In this document: positions 9,514-18,367 of the stretch, piece by piece
Position numbering within the stretch: the stretch's first letter is position 1
Layout: every line of letters begins with the position of its first letter
NCBI GenBank assembly: GCA_947457465.1
Contig: CANGWB010000008.1
Coordinates: 1-64,000, forward strand
From: Chitinophagaceae bacterium
GTDB taxonomy: Bacteria; Bacteroidota; Bacteroidia; Chitinophagales; Chitinophagaceae
DNA: 64,000 bases
Reading direction: 5' to 3'
The notes under the pieces: model-generated
The model's input: the letters and a program-made list of their open reading frames with translations, nothing else
Databases searched by the model: none
Told to the model about the DNA's origin: nothing
Program-made: the position numbers and the translations under genes

Positions 9514-10743
9514 ATGGGCCAAACCAGTTATCCAAAGGAGAAAATACAAGTCCTTTTTCTGGAAAATATCAGCGAGTCAGCCGTTAGAAATTTCAAGATG
9601 CAAGGCTATTCACAGGTAACTCGTATTAATAAGGCACTGACGGAAGACGAATTGATCGAAGCGGTACGAAACGTTCACATTTTAGGCATTCGATCCAAGA
9701 CCCAGATCACGCCAAGAGTGTTAGCCGCCGCCAAAAAACTACAGGCTATCGGTTGTTTTTGTATCGGGGTAAACCAGGTCGATTTGGAGGCTGCCCGGGA
9801 ACGAGGGGTGGTTGTGTTCAACGCACCGTATTCAAATACCCGCTCCGTGGCAGAACTAGTCATTGGATCAGCAATTATGTTGATTCGCCGCATACCTGAC
9901 AAAAATAAAGCCGCACATGAGGGTGTTTGGATGAAAGAGGCGAGCGGCAGCTATGAATTGAGAGGTAAGACACTCGGGATCATCGGATACGGAAATATCG
10001 GAAGTCAGGTCAGTGTACTGGCCGAATCCTTAGGCATGCGGGTGATTTTCTACGATATTGAAACCAAGCTGCCCTTAGGCAATGCGGTGGATGGAAGATC
10101 ACTGAAGGAAGTGCTGACCCGTTCAGATGTTGTCACGTTACATGTACCGGAAACGGAACAAACAAAAAATCTGATCGGACGCGCCCAGCTGAAAGCCTGT
10201 AAAAAGGGGGCGATTCTGATCAATTATGCTCGTGGTGAGGTGGTCGATCTGGATGCATTACGAACAGAAATCTTGTCTGGCCGCATCGGCGGGGCCGCGA
10301 TAGATGTTTTTCCCTGGGAGCCGGAAAAGAACGGCGACCGGTTCCAGACGCCCTTACAGGACCTGCCCAATGTTCTGCTGACTCCTCATATCGGTGGCAG
10401 TACGGAAGAAGCTCAGTCCAATATCGGCGAGGATGTCAGCCAAAAACTGCTTCAATATCTGGAACGTGGCGTGACGCTCGGTTCACATACCGTCCCGGCG
10501 CTGGCTTTGCCTGCCCAAGAAGGCAGTCACCGTATTTTACATATTCATGCCAACCAGCCGGGGGTTTTATCGGCTATCAACGGACAGCTGTCAAAGAACC
10601 GGATCAACATTCTGGGCCAATACCTCAAAACGAATTCAGCAATCGGTTATGTCGTGCTTGATGTTGATAAGCGGCTCAGCACACAAGCCATGAGTTTGCT
10701 GAAAGAGGTTAGCGGTACCATCAAAGTCAGAATGCTGTACTGA
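9514..10743 (+). CDS. serA: D-3-phosphoglycerate dehydrogenase (first step of serine synthesis)
   Basis: A 409-residue cytoplasmic enzyme that oxidises 3-phosphoglycerate with NAD+ to start serine synthesis. The Rossmann motif GIIGYGNIG lies near residues 156-163. Catalytic Arg240 (NYARGEVVD), Glu269 (PWEPE) and His292 (LTPHIGGST) are all present. The C-terminal ~70 residues (from HRILHIHANQPGVL) form an ACT domain, usually the site of serine feedback inhibition. The ORF track starts at a TTG at 9508; the ATG at 9514 is preferred. The gene is single, with a large gap before the convergent helical-repeat gene. Confidence 0.93.
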   Translation: MGQTSYPKEKIQVLFLENISESAVRNFKMQGYSQVTRINKALTEDELIEAVRNVHILGIRSKTQITPRVLAAAKKLQAIGCFCIGVNQVDLEAARERGVVVFNAPYSNTRSVAELVIGSAIMLIRRIPDKNKAAHEGVWMKEASGSYELRGKTLGIIGYGNIGSQVSVLAESLGMRVIFYDIETKLPLGNAVDGRSLKEVLTRSDVVTLHVPETEQTKNLIGRAQLKACKKGAILINYARGEVVDLDALRTEILSGRIGGAAIDVFPWEPEKNGDRFQTPLQDLPNVLLTPHIGGSTEEAQSNIGEDVSQKLLQYLERGVTLGSHTVPALALPAQEGSHRILHIHANQPGVLSAINGQLSKNRINILGQYLKTNSAIGYVVLDVDKRLSTQAMSLLKEVSGTIKVRMLY

Positions 10744-10903
10744 AATTCTCATTATTTATTTGAAATAACATATCTAAGCAATTGTATTGATGTGTCTTAA
10801 TAAAGATCCAGAATTAACGGTTCTTAACCATAATACTCAGTTATCAATTCACTTATCCTGATGTTATATTCTCATAATTTACATTATGTTAACTAATGAA
10901 GAG

Positions 10904-10930
10904 TAAAAGAAAGCCATCCTTAGATGGCCC
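10904..10930 (-). terminator. Rho-independent terminator after the gyrA-linked gene
   Basis: On the minus strand GCCATC-TAAG-GATGGC is followed by TTTCTTTT. It lies about 13 bases past the stop codon of the helical-repeat gene at 10941 and would end the gyrA transcript. The rest of 10744-10903 is AT-rich and holds no recognisable gene. Confidence 0.75.
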
Positions 10931-10940
10931 TCTTAATTAG

Positions 10941-12281
10941 TTATTGAATCGTTTCGTACACATCATTCCATTTCTTCTCCTCTGCTGCCCACTTGGCTGA
11001 TGCGGCGGGATCCTTAGCGGCCCGCTTTTTCTTGGATTCATAGATCTCAGCCAGATACCCTGCGATATTCTTGTACTGTTGCTTTTCGCGGGAATCTAGT
11101 TTTTCTTTTGCCGCATAAATCTTAGCGGCTTGTAGATATGGCTCCAGGATTATTTCCAATGACTGCTGATAATCCTTATCCAGCTGGTCGCGTTTGGCGA
11201 TATCGGCCGGCAGTGCCTTGGTACCTGGCTTTGTCTTCTTTTGGACTTCTTCTGCAAACTTGACCCGTGCCTGGTTAGCCTCCTCTTTCTTGATGACGTA
11301 GTATGAACCCAAGAACAAAGGATTTTTTACCTCATCTGGTTTGAGTTGGGCACATTTTTTCAGCGAAGCGATCATGTCGGTTTCCCACTGATTCATCATT
11401 GCCGGTTTTTCAGCTCCGATTTCCAGGTTGTTTATCGTATCATAGATGAGTGACCAGCGCAATTCATGTGCCTTATAATTATCAGGCTCAGCGGCGATGG
11501 TTTCATTTAATGCCTTGATTTTATCCAAGAAGTCATCCACCAGTCCGACTGCAAAATCCAACTTGTCCAACTTGAAAAATTCACTTTCGGGATATAATTC
11601 CCCGCCGATGGTTTTCACCTTTTCGAAGTTCACGAAGTCCTTCTCCGTAAAATGATAACGGACCATAAATTGATAGATACCCTCGAAATCGGCCCCTCCG
11701 ATGCGGGCATTGATCATGCGACCATATGCCATTGAAGCGGCAGCATTATCTTTTGCCTTTTCAGCCACTACCCCGGTTAGAATAAGAAGATTCGTGTCGA
11801 TCGGAAAAGGAAGCAGGGATTTGCTGATCAAAAAATCTGAGTAGGTAATAGCTTTTTTGAGTTTAGGAATCGCATCGGCCCAACTCTTTGTGTTGTAATC
11901 TGCCAGTCCTTGATTGTAGTAATTTGAATAGATATTGATCGGACCATTCTGGTAAGCCGTTTCCTCCGTGAATTTAGTCATTGCCGGCTCCATCGATTTG
12001 TATTTTTCAAACGCTGCATCCGCTTCACTAGCAAGTGCATTACCGGTCGGTTTATTGCGGTTATCGTCTGTCATGGAAATGGCTGCGTAGATCGTAGTCT
12101 TCAGTAAGTAAGCTTCCGGTTTTGCCATGATCTTGGCGTTGGTAGCAGCCTTATCGATCTCTGTTTTGGCTTTGTCCATTTGTCCCAATAAAACAAATGT
12201 CTTGATCGACTCTACGCTTTGTGACCATCCGGCGGCAGACAGTAACGTGAAAATCAGTACAAGAGGTGTTATTTTTTTCAT
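10941..12281 (-). CDS. Exported helical-repeat (TPR-like) protein downstream of gyrA
   Basis: A 446-residue protein that I recognise only as TPR-like. It starts with a signal peptide (MKKITPLVLIFTLLSAAGWSQ) and continues as mostly alpha-helical sequence with Ala/Lys/Tyr-rich repeats such as NYYNQGLADYNTKSWADAI. It is likely periplasmic and ends with a Lys-rich stretch (ESKKKRAAKDP). The ORF track extends it 57 residues into gyrA; the start at 12281 is chosen because it opens the signal peptide and lies 16 bases after the gyrA stop. Co-transcription with gyrA is likely. Function is unknown; proteins of this kind often act as assembly scaffolds in the envelope. Confidence 0.8.
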   Translation of the reverse strand: MKKITPLVLIFTLLSAAGWSQSVESIKTFVLLGQMDKAKTEIDKAATNAKIMAKPEAYLLKTTIYAAISMTDDNRNKPTGNALASEADAAFEKYKSMEPAMTKFTEETAYQNGPINIYSNYYNQGLADYNTKSWADAIPKLKKAITYSDFLISKSLLPFPIDTNLLILTGVVAEKAKDNAAASMAYGRMINARIGGADFEGIYQFMVRYHFTEKDFVNFEKVKTIGGELYPESEFFKLDKLDFAVGLVDDFLDKIKALNETIAAEPDNYKAHELRWSLIYDTINNLEIGAEKPAMMNQWETDMIASLKKCAQLKPDEVKNPLFLGSYYVIKKEEANQARVKFAEEVQKKTKPGTKALPADIAKRDQLDKDYQQSLEIILEPYLQAAKIYAAKEKLDSREKQQYKNIAGYLAEIYESKKKRAAKDPAASAKWAAEEKKWNDVYETIQ

Positions 12282-12297
12282 GTTTCTAGTTTGTAAA

Positions 12298-14889
12298 TTA
12301 TTCGACTGGGTTGCTTTCTGTAGATGAATCCGATACATCCGGGGTTGCAGCATCATTTCCTTCTGAAAGGTTAATGGTTTGATCTGCCAACTCCTCCGAT
12401 TCATCAGTATGATCATCCAAATTCGTGATCGCCGCGATCTCATCCCCCTCATCCAAACGGATCAGTTTTACCCCCTGGGTAGCACGTCCTTGTTCACTAA
12501 TCCCCGATACCGGCATGCGAATCGTTACCCCGCTCTTGCAAGTGATCATGATGTCTTCGGTGCCCGATACATCCAATAATCCAACAAGAGAACCGGTTTT
12601 ATCTGTCACGTTGATCGTCTTCACTCCTTTTCCACCACGGTTGGTGAATCGGTATTCATCAATCGGTGTACGTTTTCCGTAACCTTTTTCACTGACGACC
12701 AATACCGTTCTGTCAGCCTGTAAGGTTGGATTGACACAGATCATTCCGATAACAGCATCGTTATCTCCATCCACCTCGATTCCGGCGACGCCGATCGCTC
12801 CCCTTCCGGTGGGTCGTACTTTTTCTTCGGAGAAGCGGATCGCACGGCCACTTTGTACAGCCAACATGATCTCACTAGCCCCGTCGGTCATACGAGCCTG
12901 TAAGAGTTCGTCCCCTTCCACGATCGTGATCGCGTTTACACCGGTTGTCCGTGGACGAGAGAAATCCTCCAGAGCTGTTTTCTTGATCACACCCTTCTTT
13001 GTGCAAAGCACAATGTTGTGCTGCTTAACAAATTCTTCATCTTTCAGATCTTTTACGTCGATTATGGCACGGACCTTGTCATCCGGTGGCAATTGCATAA
13101 GATTCTGAATGGCACGTCCTTTACCGGTCTTCTCCCCTTCCGGTATTTCCCAAACGTTCAGCCAGTAGCAGCGTCCTTTCTCTGTGAAGAACAACAGCGT
13201 ATGATGCGAGGAGGCAACAAATAGATGTTCGATATAATCTTCATCGCGGGTACGACCGCCGATCACACCTCGTCCGCCTCTACGTTGTGCTCGGTATTCA
13301 TCAGCCGGCGTACGTTTGATATATCCTAGGTGCGAGATCGTGATCACTACATCTTCCTCTTTGATGAGATCTTTCAATTTGACTTCATCGTCCAGGTACG
13401 TGATCTCGGTATTTCGTACATCCCCAAATTTCTCTTTGATCTCAAGCAGTTCAGTTTTAATGATCCCGTAACGCATCCCCTCATCACTCAATAACTGCTC
13501 GAGGTAAGCGATCAGTTTCATCAGTTCGTCGTATTCGGCCCGGATCTTATCACGCTCCATACCGGTCAAGCGCTGCAAGCGCAATTCCAGGATCGCTTTC
13601 GCCTGAATCTCATCCAATCCCCAACCGGCGTTGATCAGATTATCTTTCGCTTGTTCCGGGTTGGGTGATTGACGGATCAGTCGGATCACTTCATCCAAGT
13701 GATCGAGGGCGATCAGATATCCCTTTAGAATATGAGCTCGTTTTTGGGCCTCCTTCAATTCAAAACGAGTGCGTCGAACCACAACTTCGTGACGGAATTC
13801 TACAAACTCTGAGATCAGATCTTTCAGGTTCAGGGTACGCGGACGGCCTTTTACGATCGCCACGTTATTGATACCATAGGAAGTTTGAAGATCCGTGTAT
13901 TTGTAAAGTTGATTGATGATCACGTTGGCGATGGCATCCCGCTTGAGATCAAGCACCAAACGTGTACCATCTTTTTGGGTAGACTCATTATTCACATTCG
14001 AAACGCCTTCGATCACTTTATCATTGACGAGTTCACCGATGCGATTCACGAGCGCATCTCGGTTTACCTGATAGGGAACCTCAGTTATAATGATTTGTTC
14101 CCGACCATTGGCCTTTGCCTCCACAGTCAATTTACCTCTGACCACCACACGCCCCCGGCCGGTATGCATCGCTAAACGAACACCTTCCATTCCGTAAATC
14201 ACGCCACCAGTAGGAAAATCGGGCGCCTTGATGAACTGCATCAGGGAATCGATGTCGATTTCTCGATTGTCGATATAGGCTACACAACCGTCGATTACCT
14301 CGGAGAGATTGTGCGGCATCATGTTTGTTGCCATACCCACGGCAATACCACTGGAACCGTTTACCAGTAATTGTGGGATGCGGGTGGGCAATACAGTGGG
14401 TTCCTTCTCTGAATCATCAAAATTCAGTTGGAAATCGACGGTGTCCTTGTCGATATCATCGAGCATATGTTCGGCCAGTCGCTCCAAACGCGCCTCTGTG
14501 TAACGCATGGCAGCCGGACCGTCACCATCCTGATTTCCAAAGTTTCCCTGCCCATCGATCATGGCATAGCGCATGCTCCATTCCTGCGCCATACGTACCA
14601 TCGCATCATAAACGGAGGAATCGCCGTGGGGGTGGTATTTACCCAACACTTCACCGACGATACGGGCAGACTTCTTATAAGGCTTATTGAAATTGATACC
14701 CAATTCGTTCATCGCAAACAGCACGCGGCGATGAACCGGCTTCAATCCATCACGCACATCGGGTAAGGCACGACCTACGATCACCGACATGGAATAGTCG
14801 ATGTAGGCGGTCTTCATCTGCTCCTCGATCTGAATCGGTAAGATCCGATCTTGATCCTGCGTGCGTTCTGGTAATCGATTTTCTTCCAT
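12298..14889 (-). CDS. gyrA: DNA gyrase subunit A
   Basis: An 863-residue subunit of the ATP-dependent type II topoisomerase that introduces negative supercoils. The catalytic tyrosine is Tyr130 ([10 protein letters not shown]). The quinolone-determining region reads [10 protein letters not shown]; Ser91 and Asp95 correspond to E. coli Ser83 and Asp87 and are the sensitive-type residues. The GyrA box QRRGGRG at 535-541 marks it as gyrase rather than topoisomerase IV. The C-terminal DNA-wrapping blades continue to about residue 815, followed by an acidic Asp/Glu/Ser tail, a known modulator of wrapping in other GyrA proteins. gyrB is not in the window. Confidence 0.97.
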   Translation of the reverse strand: MEENRLPERTQDQDRILPIQIEEQMKTAYIDYSMSVIVGRALPDVRDGLKPVHRRVLFAMNELGINFNKPYKKSARIVGEVLGKYHPHGDSSVYDAMVRMAQEWSMRYAMIDGQGNFGNQDGDGPAAMRYTEARLERLAEHMLDDIDKDTVDFQLNFDDSEKEPTVLPTRIPQLLVNGSSGIAVGMATNMMPHNLSEVIDGCVAYIDNREIDIDSLMQFIKAPDFPTGGVIYGMEGVRLAMHTGRGRVVVRGKLTVEAKANGREQIIITEVPYQVNRDALVNRIGELVNDKVIEGVSNVNNESTQKDGTRLVLDLKRDAIANVIINQLYKYTDLQTSYGINNVAIVKGRPRTLNLKDLISEFVEFRHEVVVRRTRFELKEAQKRAHILKGYLIALDHLDEVIRLIRQSPNPEQAKDNLINAGWGLDEIQAKAILELRLQRLTGMERDKIRAEYDELMKLIAYLEQLLSDEGMRYGIIKTELLEIKEKFGDVRNTEITYLDDEVKLKDLIKEEDVVITISHLGYIKRTPADEYRAQRRGGRGVIGGRTRDEDYIEHLFVASSHHTLLFFTEKGRCYWLNVWEIPEGEKTGKGRAIQNLMQLPPDDKVRAIIDVKDLKDEEFVKQHNIVLCTKKGVIKKTALEDFSRPRTTGVNAITIVEGDELLQARMTDGASEIMLAVQSGRAIRFSEEKVRPTGRGAIGVAGIEVDGDNDAVIGMICVNPTLQADRTVLVVSEKGYGKRTPIDEYRFTNRGGKGVKTINVTDKTGSLVGLLDVSGTEDIMITCKSGVTIRMPVSGISEQGRATQGVKLIRLDEGDEIAAITNLDDHTDESEELADQTINLSEGNDAATPDVSDSSTESNPVE

Positions 14890-14907
14890 TGGAAAAACCT
14901 GTTTTTT

Positions 14908-14998
14908 TAAACCCCGTCAACGTCCGTTTTGAGTGACAAAACGCATGGGGAAAGGCAGGTCGACAAATGTACTTTTTCCTAGGCCAGAACGGGGTTTA
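14908..14998. promoter_or_regulatory. gyrA upstream region: long-spaced inverted repeat around a -7 box
   Basis: The perfect 10-base arms TAAACCCCGT (14908-14917) and ACGGGGTTTA (14989-14998) are inverted and about 71 bases apart. Between them on the minus strand lies TACATTTG (14971-14964), an exact TAnnTTTG box that would give gyrA a leader of about 70 nt. The arms could be paired operator sites or the base of an extended RNA stem; neither is shown. Confidence 0.45.
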
Positions 14999-15026
14999 TT
15001 GGATAGCTTTTTTAGCCCACAATGTG

Positions 15027-15058
15027 TTGGTTTTATCCACTTATGTGAATTACTTTTT
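15027..15058 (+). promoter_or_regulatory. Weak candidate promoter of the saccharopine-dehydrogenase-like gene
   Basis: TTG (15027-15029) is followed 21 bases later by TACTTTTT, one mismatch from TAnnTTTG. This would give a leader of about 65 nt before the ATG at 15130. It is the best candidate in a T-rich stretch and is not strong. Confidence 0.3.
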
Positions 15059-15129
15059 CGCAGTTTTTTTTGACCATAACGGACCACCCTTTTGGCTTTT
15101 CTTAGATCCCTTTCAACGAACTTTACCCC

Positions 15130-16443
15130 ATGTCAAGCCTCTTAGTCTTTGGAGCCGGAAAATCGGCCACCGTATTGATCGATTATCTGGTACAGGCATG
15201 TTCGCTAAAAGGTTTTTCATTGGAAATTGTGGATGCTCAACCCGGTGTGGCCAATGCCAAGCTCCAAGATTCCTGCCAACGTCAGGGGATAGATGGTACA
15301 TCTTTCATAGCACGCTCCTACGATATTCATTCCATCACCGATCGGGAATCGAGTATTACAAACGCTGAAGTGGTGATATCCCTTCTACCCCCTCATTTGC
15401 ATTCGATTGTGGCAGCGGATTGTATTCGACTGAAAAGATCTCTTTTCACGGCCTCGTATGTCGACCCATCTATCCAACAAATGGCATCGGAAATAGAAGA
15501 AAATAGACTTCTTTTTCTGTACGAAATGGGATTAGATCCGGGGATCGATCATATGAGTTTGATGGAACTGCTGGAGGGTATTCGGGCAAAGGGTGGCATG
15601 CCAACCGGTATTCGCTCCCATTGCGGTGGACTTGTAGCACCCGAGAGTGACGACAATCCCTGGCACTACAAGATCAGCTGGAATCCGCGCAATGTGGTCA
15701 TGGCCGGAGTTGCCGGGGCACAGTACCTGGAAAACGATCGTTTGATCGAAAAAAACCATGCCCAACTTTTCAGCCAAGAACACCTGCTTCGTCTGGATCA
15801 AGTGGGTGAATTTGCTTACTACCCGAACCGAGATTCACTGAGTTATATCGATCGATATGGTTTGCAAGGCATCGCTTCGTTTCAACGAACCACATTGCGT
15901 CATCCCGCTTTTATGAAAGGCTGGAATGCGATCGTAGAGTTGGGCATGATCGATGATAAAAGGATAGTGGAGCTCAAACCTGGAACCACACTGGCCGCCG
16001 GACTGAACGCTTGTGTCGGCTTACCGGATACACTTTCATCGGATATCCGATACCTGTTGAATTGGCTTGGTTGGGATGACCATGAAACTCTGCTCCCCTT
16101 TGCTTCTTCGACACCTGCTTCCATCCTGCAGTTTGCCATGGAAAATAAATGGGTACTGAAACCGACCGACAAAGATCAGATCGTGATGGTTCATGAGATC
16201 GAGTACCAAATAGATGGTAAAACAAAATACTTGAAGAGTTGGCTTATCGATACGGGTCTGGATGCAGTTCGAACCGCCATGGCACGTACGGTCGGTTTGC
16301 CGATCGGAATTGCAGCTGTTCAATTCTTAGAAAAAAGGTGGACGGCAAAAGGGCTGCAGATTCCTACCCTACCGACTATCTATGAACCTGTATTGACTGA
16401 GCTACGTTCGTATGGACTCGTTTTCCATGAGTCGGAAAACTGA
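15130..16443 (+). CDS. Saccharopine dehydrogenase family oxidoreductase
   Basis: A 437-residue cytoplasmic NAD(P)-dependent enzyme. The N-terminal Rossmann motif is FGAGKSATVLIDYL (residues ~6-19). The middle contains YEMGLDPGIDHM and an SHCGGLVAPESDDNPW segment typical of saccharopine dehydrogenases with the Sacchrp_dh_C domain. The likely reaction is saccharopine to or from alpha-aminoadipate semialdehyde and glutamate in lysine metabolism. The family also includes carboxynorspermidine dehydrogenases, so the substrate is not certain. It stands alone downstream of the gyrA promoter region. Its TGA abuts the stop codon of the convergent EVE gene in TGATCA. Confidence 0.82.
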   Translation: MSSLLVFGAGKSATVLIDYLVQACSLKGFSLEIVDAQPGVANAKLQDSCQRQGIDGTSFIARSYDIHSITDRESSITNAEVVISLLPPHLHSIVAADCIRLKRSLFTASYVDPSIQQMASEIEENRLLFLYEMGLDPGIDHMSLMELLEGIRAKGGMPTGIRSHCGGLVAPESDDNPWHYKISWNPRNVVMAGVAGAQYLENDRLIEKNHAQLFSQEHLLRLDQVGEFAYYPNRDSLSYIDRYGLQGIASFQRTTLRHPAFMKGWNAIVELGMIDDKRIVELKPGTTLAAGLNACVGLPDTLSSDIRYLLNWLGWDDHETLLPFASSTPASILQFAMENKWVLKPTDKDQIVMVHEIEYQIDGKTKYLKSWLIDTGLDAVRTAMARTVGLPIGIAAVQFLEKRWTAKGLQIPTLPTIYEPVLTELRSYGLVFHESEN

Positions 16444-16851
16444 TCAATGTCCGGCTATTTTCAACACCATCTCCCACTCATCGGCAGTAACGGCTTGAAC
16501 GGATAGCCTGCCCAATCGTACAAGGGCCATATTCGCTAATTTCTTCTCGGCTTTGATAGATGCAAGAGAAACAGGCTTCTTGAGTTTTTTTACAGGCTTC
16601 ACATCTACGGATACCCAATTTGGATCATCACTGGTAGGATCTTGGTAAGCTTCTCGAACGATTTCCATGATTCCCACGATCTCGACGCCTTCATTACTAT
16701 GATAAAAAAAGGCTTGATCACCTTTTTTCATAGCCCGGAGGTTGTTGCGGGCACCGTAATTGCGCACACCATCCCAGAAGGTTTTCTTATCTGCGATCAA
16801 TTGATCCCAAGAATACTTGAACGGTTCGGATTTCATCAGCCAGTATGCCAT
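16444..16851 (-). CDS. EVE domain protein (PUA-like, nucleic-acid binding)
   Basis: A 135-residue single-domain protein. The opening MAYWLMKSEPFKYSWDQL and the following WDGVRNYGARNNLRAM are diagnostic of the EVE/thymocyte nuclear protein 1 fold. These proteins read modified bases in DNA or RNA in a hydrophobic cage; the bacterial ligand is usually unknown. The start at 16851 is preferred because family members begin at this motif. An in-frame ATG at 16872 would overlap the upstream Fe-S gene by 11 bases. It probably shares a transcript with that gene. Its stop codon touches the saccharopine-dehydrogenase-like stop. Confidence 0.9.
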   Translation of the reverse strand: MAYWLMKSEPFKYSWDQLIADKKTFWDGVRNYGARNNLRAMKKGDQAFFYHSNEGVEIVGIMEIVREAYQDPTSDDPNWVSVDVKPVKKLKKPVSLASIKAEKKLANMALVRLGRLSVQAVTADEWEMVLKIAGH

Positions 16852-16861
16852 AGTTTGAATT

Positions 16862-17581
16862 TTACCAACCACTCGTCAACACATCAGCCAGGTGCATGGT
16901 TTTCAAGGAGAGTCCATTTTTTTGCACATATCCCTGGAGGTGCATCAAGCAGGATAGATCGGTGGAGATCAGGCAATCGGCCCCAAGTTGAATGGCTTGC
17001 TCCACTTTTTGTTGACCCATGGCTACGGATATATCCGGGTACTTGACAGAGAACGTTCCACCAAAGCCGCAGCAGGTTTCAGCATCGAGTAGTTCGATCA
17101 ATTGTAGTCCCTCTACCCCACCCAGCAATTGTCTGGGCTCTTTTTTGATCTTACATTCTCGCAGGCCGGCGCAGGAATCATGATAGGCCGCTTTCACATT
17201 CAACCGGGCACCGAATCGTGTCGCATGCAACGTGTTGACCAGAAATTCACTCAATTCAAAAATGCGCTTCGGAGTGGACTGTGCCTCATGGTGTAGTGAT
17301 GAACTATCGAAGAGCTTGGCATAATAATTACGGATGAAACCGGCACAACTGGCACTCGGCGTTACGATCGTCGTTGCCTCTGAAAAATCAGCCAACCATT
17401 TCCCACAAACCGAACGTGCATCTTCCCAATAGCCGGCATTGAAAGCAGGCTGTCCGCAACAGGTCTGCTCTTCATTGTAAATGACCTGACACCCGACTCG
17501 CTCCAACAGCTTAACTACGTTAAAAGCCGTTTGAGGATAGAGCTGATCGACAAAACAGGGTATGAAAAGATGAACTTTCAT
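16862..17581 (-). CDS. LutA/YkgE-like (Fe-S)-binding protein with two CCG domains
   Basis: A 239-residue cytoplasmic protein with two cysteine-rich CCG domains: C-F-V-D near the start with QTCCGQPAFNAG, and DSCAGLRE with ETCCGFGGTFS in the C-terminal half. This is the architecture of LutA/YkgE, one of three subunits of the LutABC L-lactate oxidation complex, and of related heterodisulfide-reductase-like subunits. No LutB or LutC homologue is in the window, so assignment to lactate use is tentative. The ORF track adds 16 residues upstream; the ATG at 17581 opens the conserved KVHLFIPCFVDQLYPQ. It follows a terminator and precedes the EVE gene by 10 bases. Confidence 0.85.
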   Translation of the reverse strand: MKVHLFIPCFVDQLYPQTAFNVVKLLERVGCQVIYNEEQTCCGQPAFNAGYWEDARSVCGKWLADFSEATTIVTPSASCAGFIRNYYAKLFDSSSLHHEAQSTPKRIFELSEFLVNTLHATRFGARLNVKAAYHDSCAGLRECKIKKEPRQLLGGVEGLQLIELLDAETCCGFGGTFSVKYPDISVAMGQQKVEQAIQLGADCLISTDLSCLMHLQGYVQKNGLSLKTMHLADVLTSGW

Positions 17582-17605
17582 TTTGTGTATTGGGTCAAAA
17601 ATATA

Positions 17606-17642
17606 GAAAACAAAATGGCCCCGATGCAATCATCAGGGCCAT
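17606..17642 (-). terminator. Rho-independent terminator after the pdhA-TPR pair
   Basis: On the minus strand ATGGCCCTGATG-ATTG-CATCGGGGCCAT forms a 12-bp stem with one T-G wobble, followed by TTTTGTTTTC. It lies 22 bases after the stop of the TPR gene and upstream of the LutA-like start. Confidence 0.85.
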
Positions 17643-17664
17643 CCGATAAAAAGACTTTTATCAA

Positions 17665-18351
17665 TTATTTGGGATCCGCATAAACACCCAGCTGAGCCAG
17701 GTAATTATCGGCGTCAAAGGCTTGTTGGCTTCGGGGATATTTTTCCTTGATCTCCTGGTACAATTCGATGGCCACATCCGTCTTTTTCATGGCACGGTCG
17801 GCCAGGTAAGCAGCCAGGAACAAGTATTCAGGCGAATTGGCCTCATCGTCCTTGAAATGGCGACCAGCTTGCTTATAGGCATCCAATGCCTGATCGAGTT
17901 TGCCCCAATCGGCATAAGCATCACCCATCAGCTTATAAGCACGGGCTTGAGTCAGTTTCTCATCCGATTTGAAATCACTCAAATGTTTAACTGCCTTTTC
18001 GTAGTTATCCAGTTTCAGATAACAACTCCCGGCATAAAAATTAGCCAGATTAGCCGATGCGGTACCGTCGTACTGGCTGATCACTTTGAGGAAGCCAGGG
18101 AATTGACCATCTCCATTAAGCGCTTTTTGGATCGAGTCGAGGCGATAGTATTCTTCCGCCTTGAACAGAGCATCCTGCGCTTTTTGATCCCGTGGAGCTT
18201 GATAAAATTCCTGATAAGAAAACCAGCCCCCACCGATCAGGAGGACGGCCCCGGCGGCGATCATCAGCCATTTGCGGTTATTCTGCCAAAATCCCTGCAG
18301 CGCCGCCACAGATGGTTCAGATGAAAGCTGTGTTTGTTTTTCTTGACTCAT
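17665..18351 (-). CDS. Membrane-anchored tetratricopeptide repeat protein (YfgM-like)
   Basis: A 228-residue protein with a cytoplasmic N-terminus, one transmembrane helix (about residues 29-46, WLMIAAGAVLLIGGGWFSY) and a periplasmic TPR region (for example FYAGSCYLKLDNYEKAV and YKLMGDAYADWGKLDQAL). This single-pass layout resembles YfgM, an ancillary Sec-translocon chaperone, but the similarity is structural and the function here is unproven. It lies 16 bases after pdhA and is likely co-transcribed with it. A strong terminator follows. Confidence 0.83.
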   Translation of the reverse strand: MSQEKQTQLSSEPSVAALQGFWQNNRKWLMIAAGAVLLIGGGWFSYQEFYQAPRDQKAQDALFKAEEYYRLDSIQKALNGDGQFPGFLKVISQYDGTASANLANFYAGSCYLKLDNYEKAVKHLSDFKSDEKLTQARAYKLMGDAYADWGKLDQALDAYKQAGRHFKDDEANSPEYLFLAAYLADRAMKKTDVAIELYQEIKEKYPRSQQAFDADNYLAQLGVYADPK

Positions 18352-18367
18352 AAAAAAAATTCAAAGA

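Noticed and set aside
14967-15368. 133-residue plus-strand ORF upstream of the saccharopine-dehydrogenase-like gene
   Set aside because: It overlaps that gene in another frame and its hydrophobic part reflects a T-rich noncoding stretch.
16862-17581. A complete lactate-utilisation lutABC operon
   Set aside because: Only the LutA-like gene is present; neighbours are EVE and TPR genes.
17722-18324. 200-residue plus-strand ORF
   Set aside because: It lies wholly within the TPR gene on the opposite strand and shows no recognisable protein pattern.
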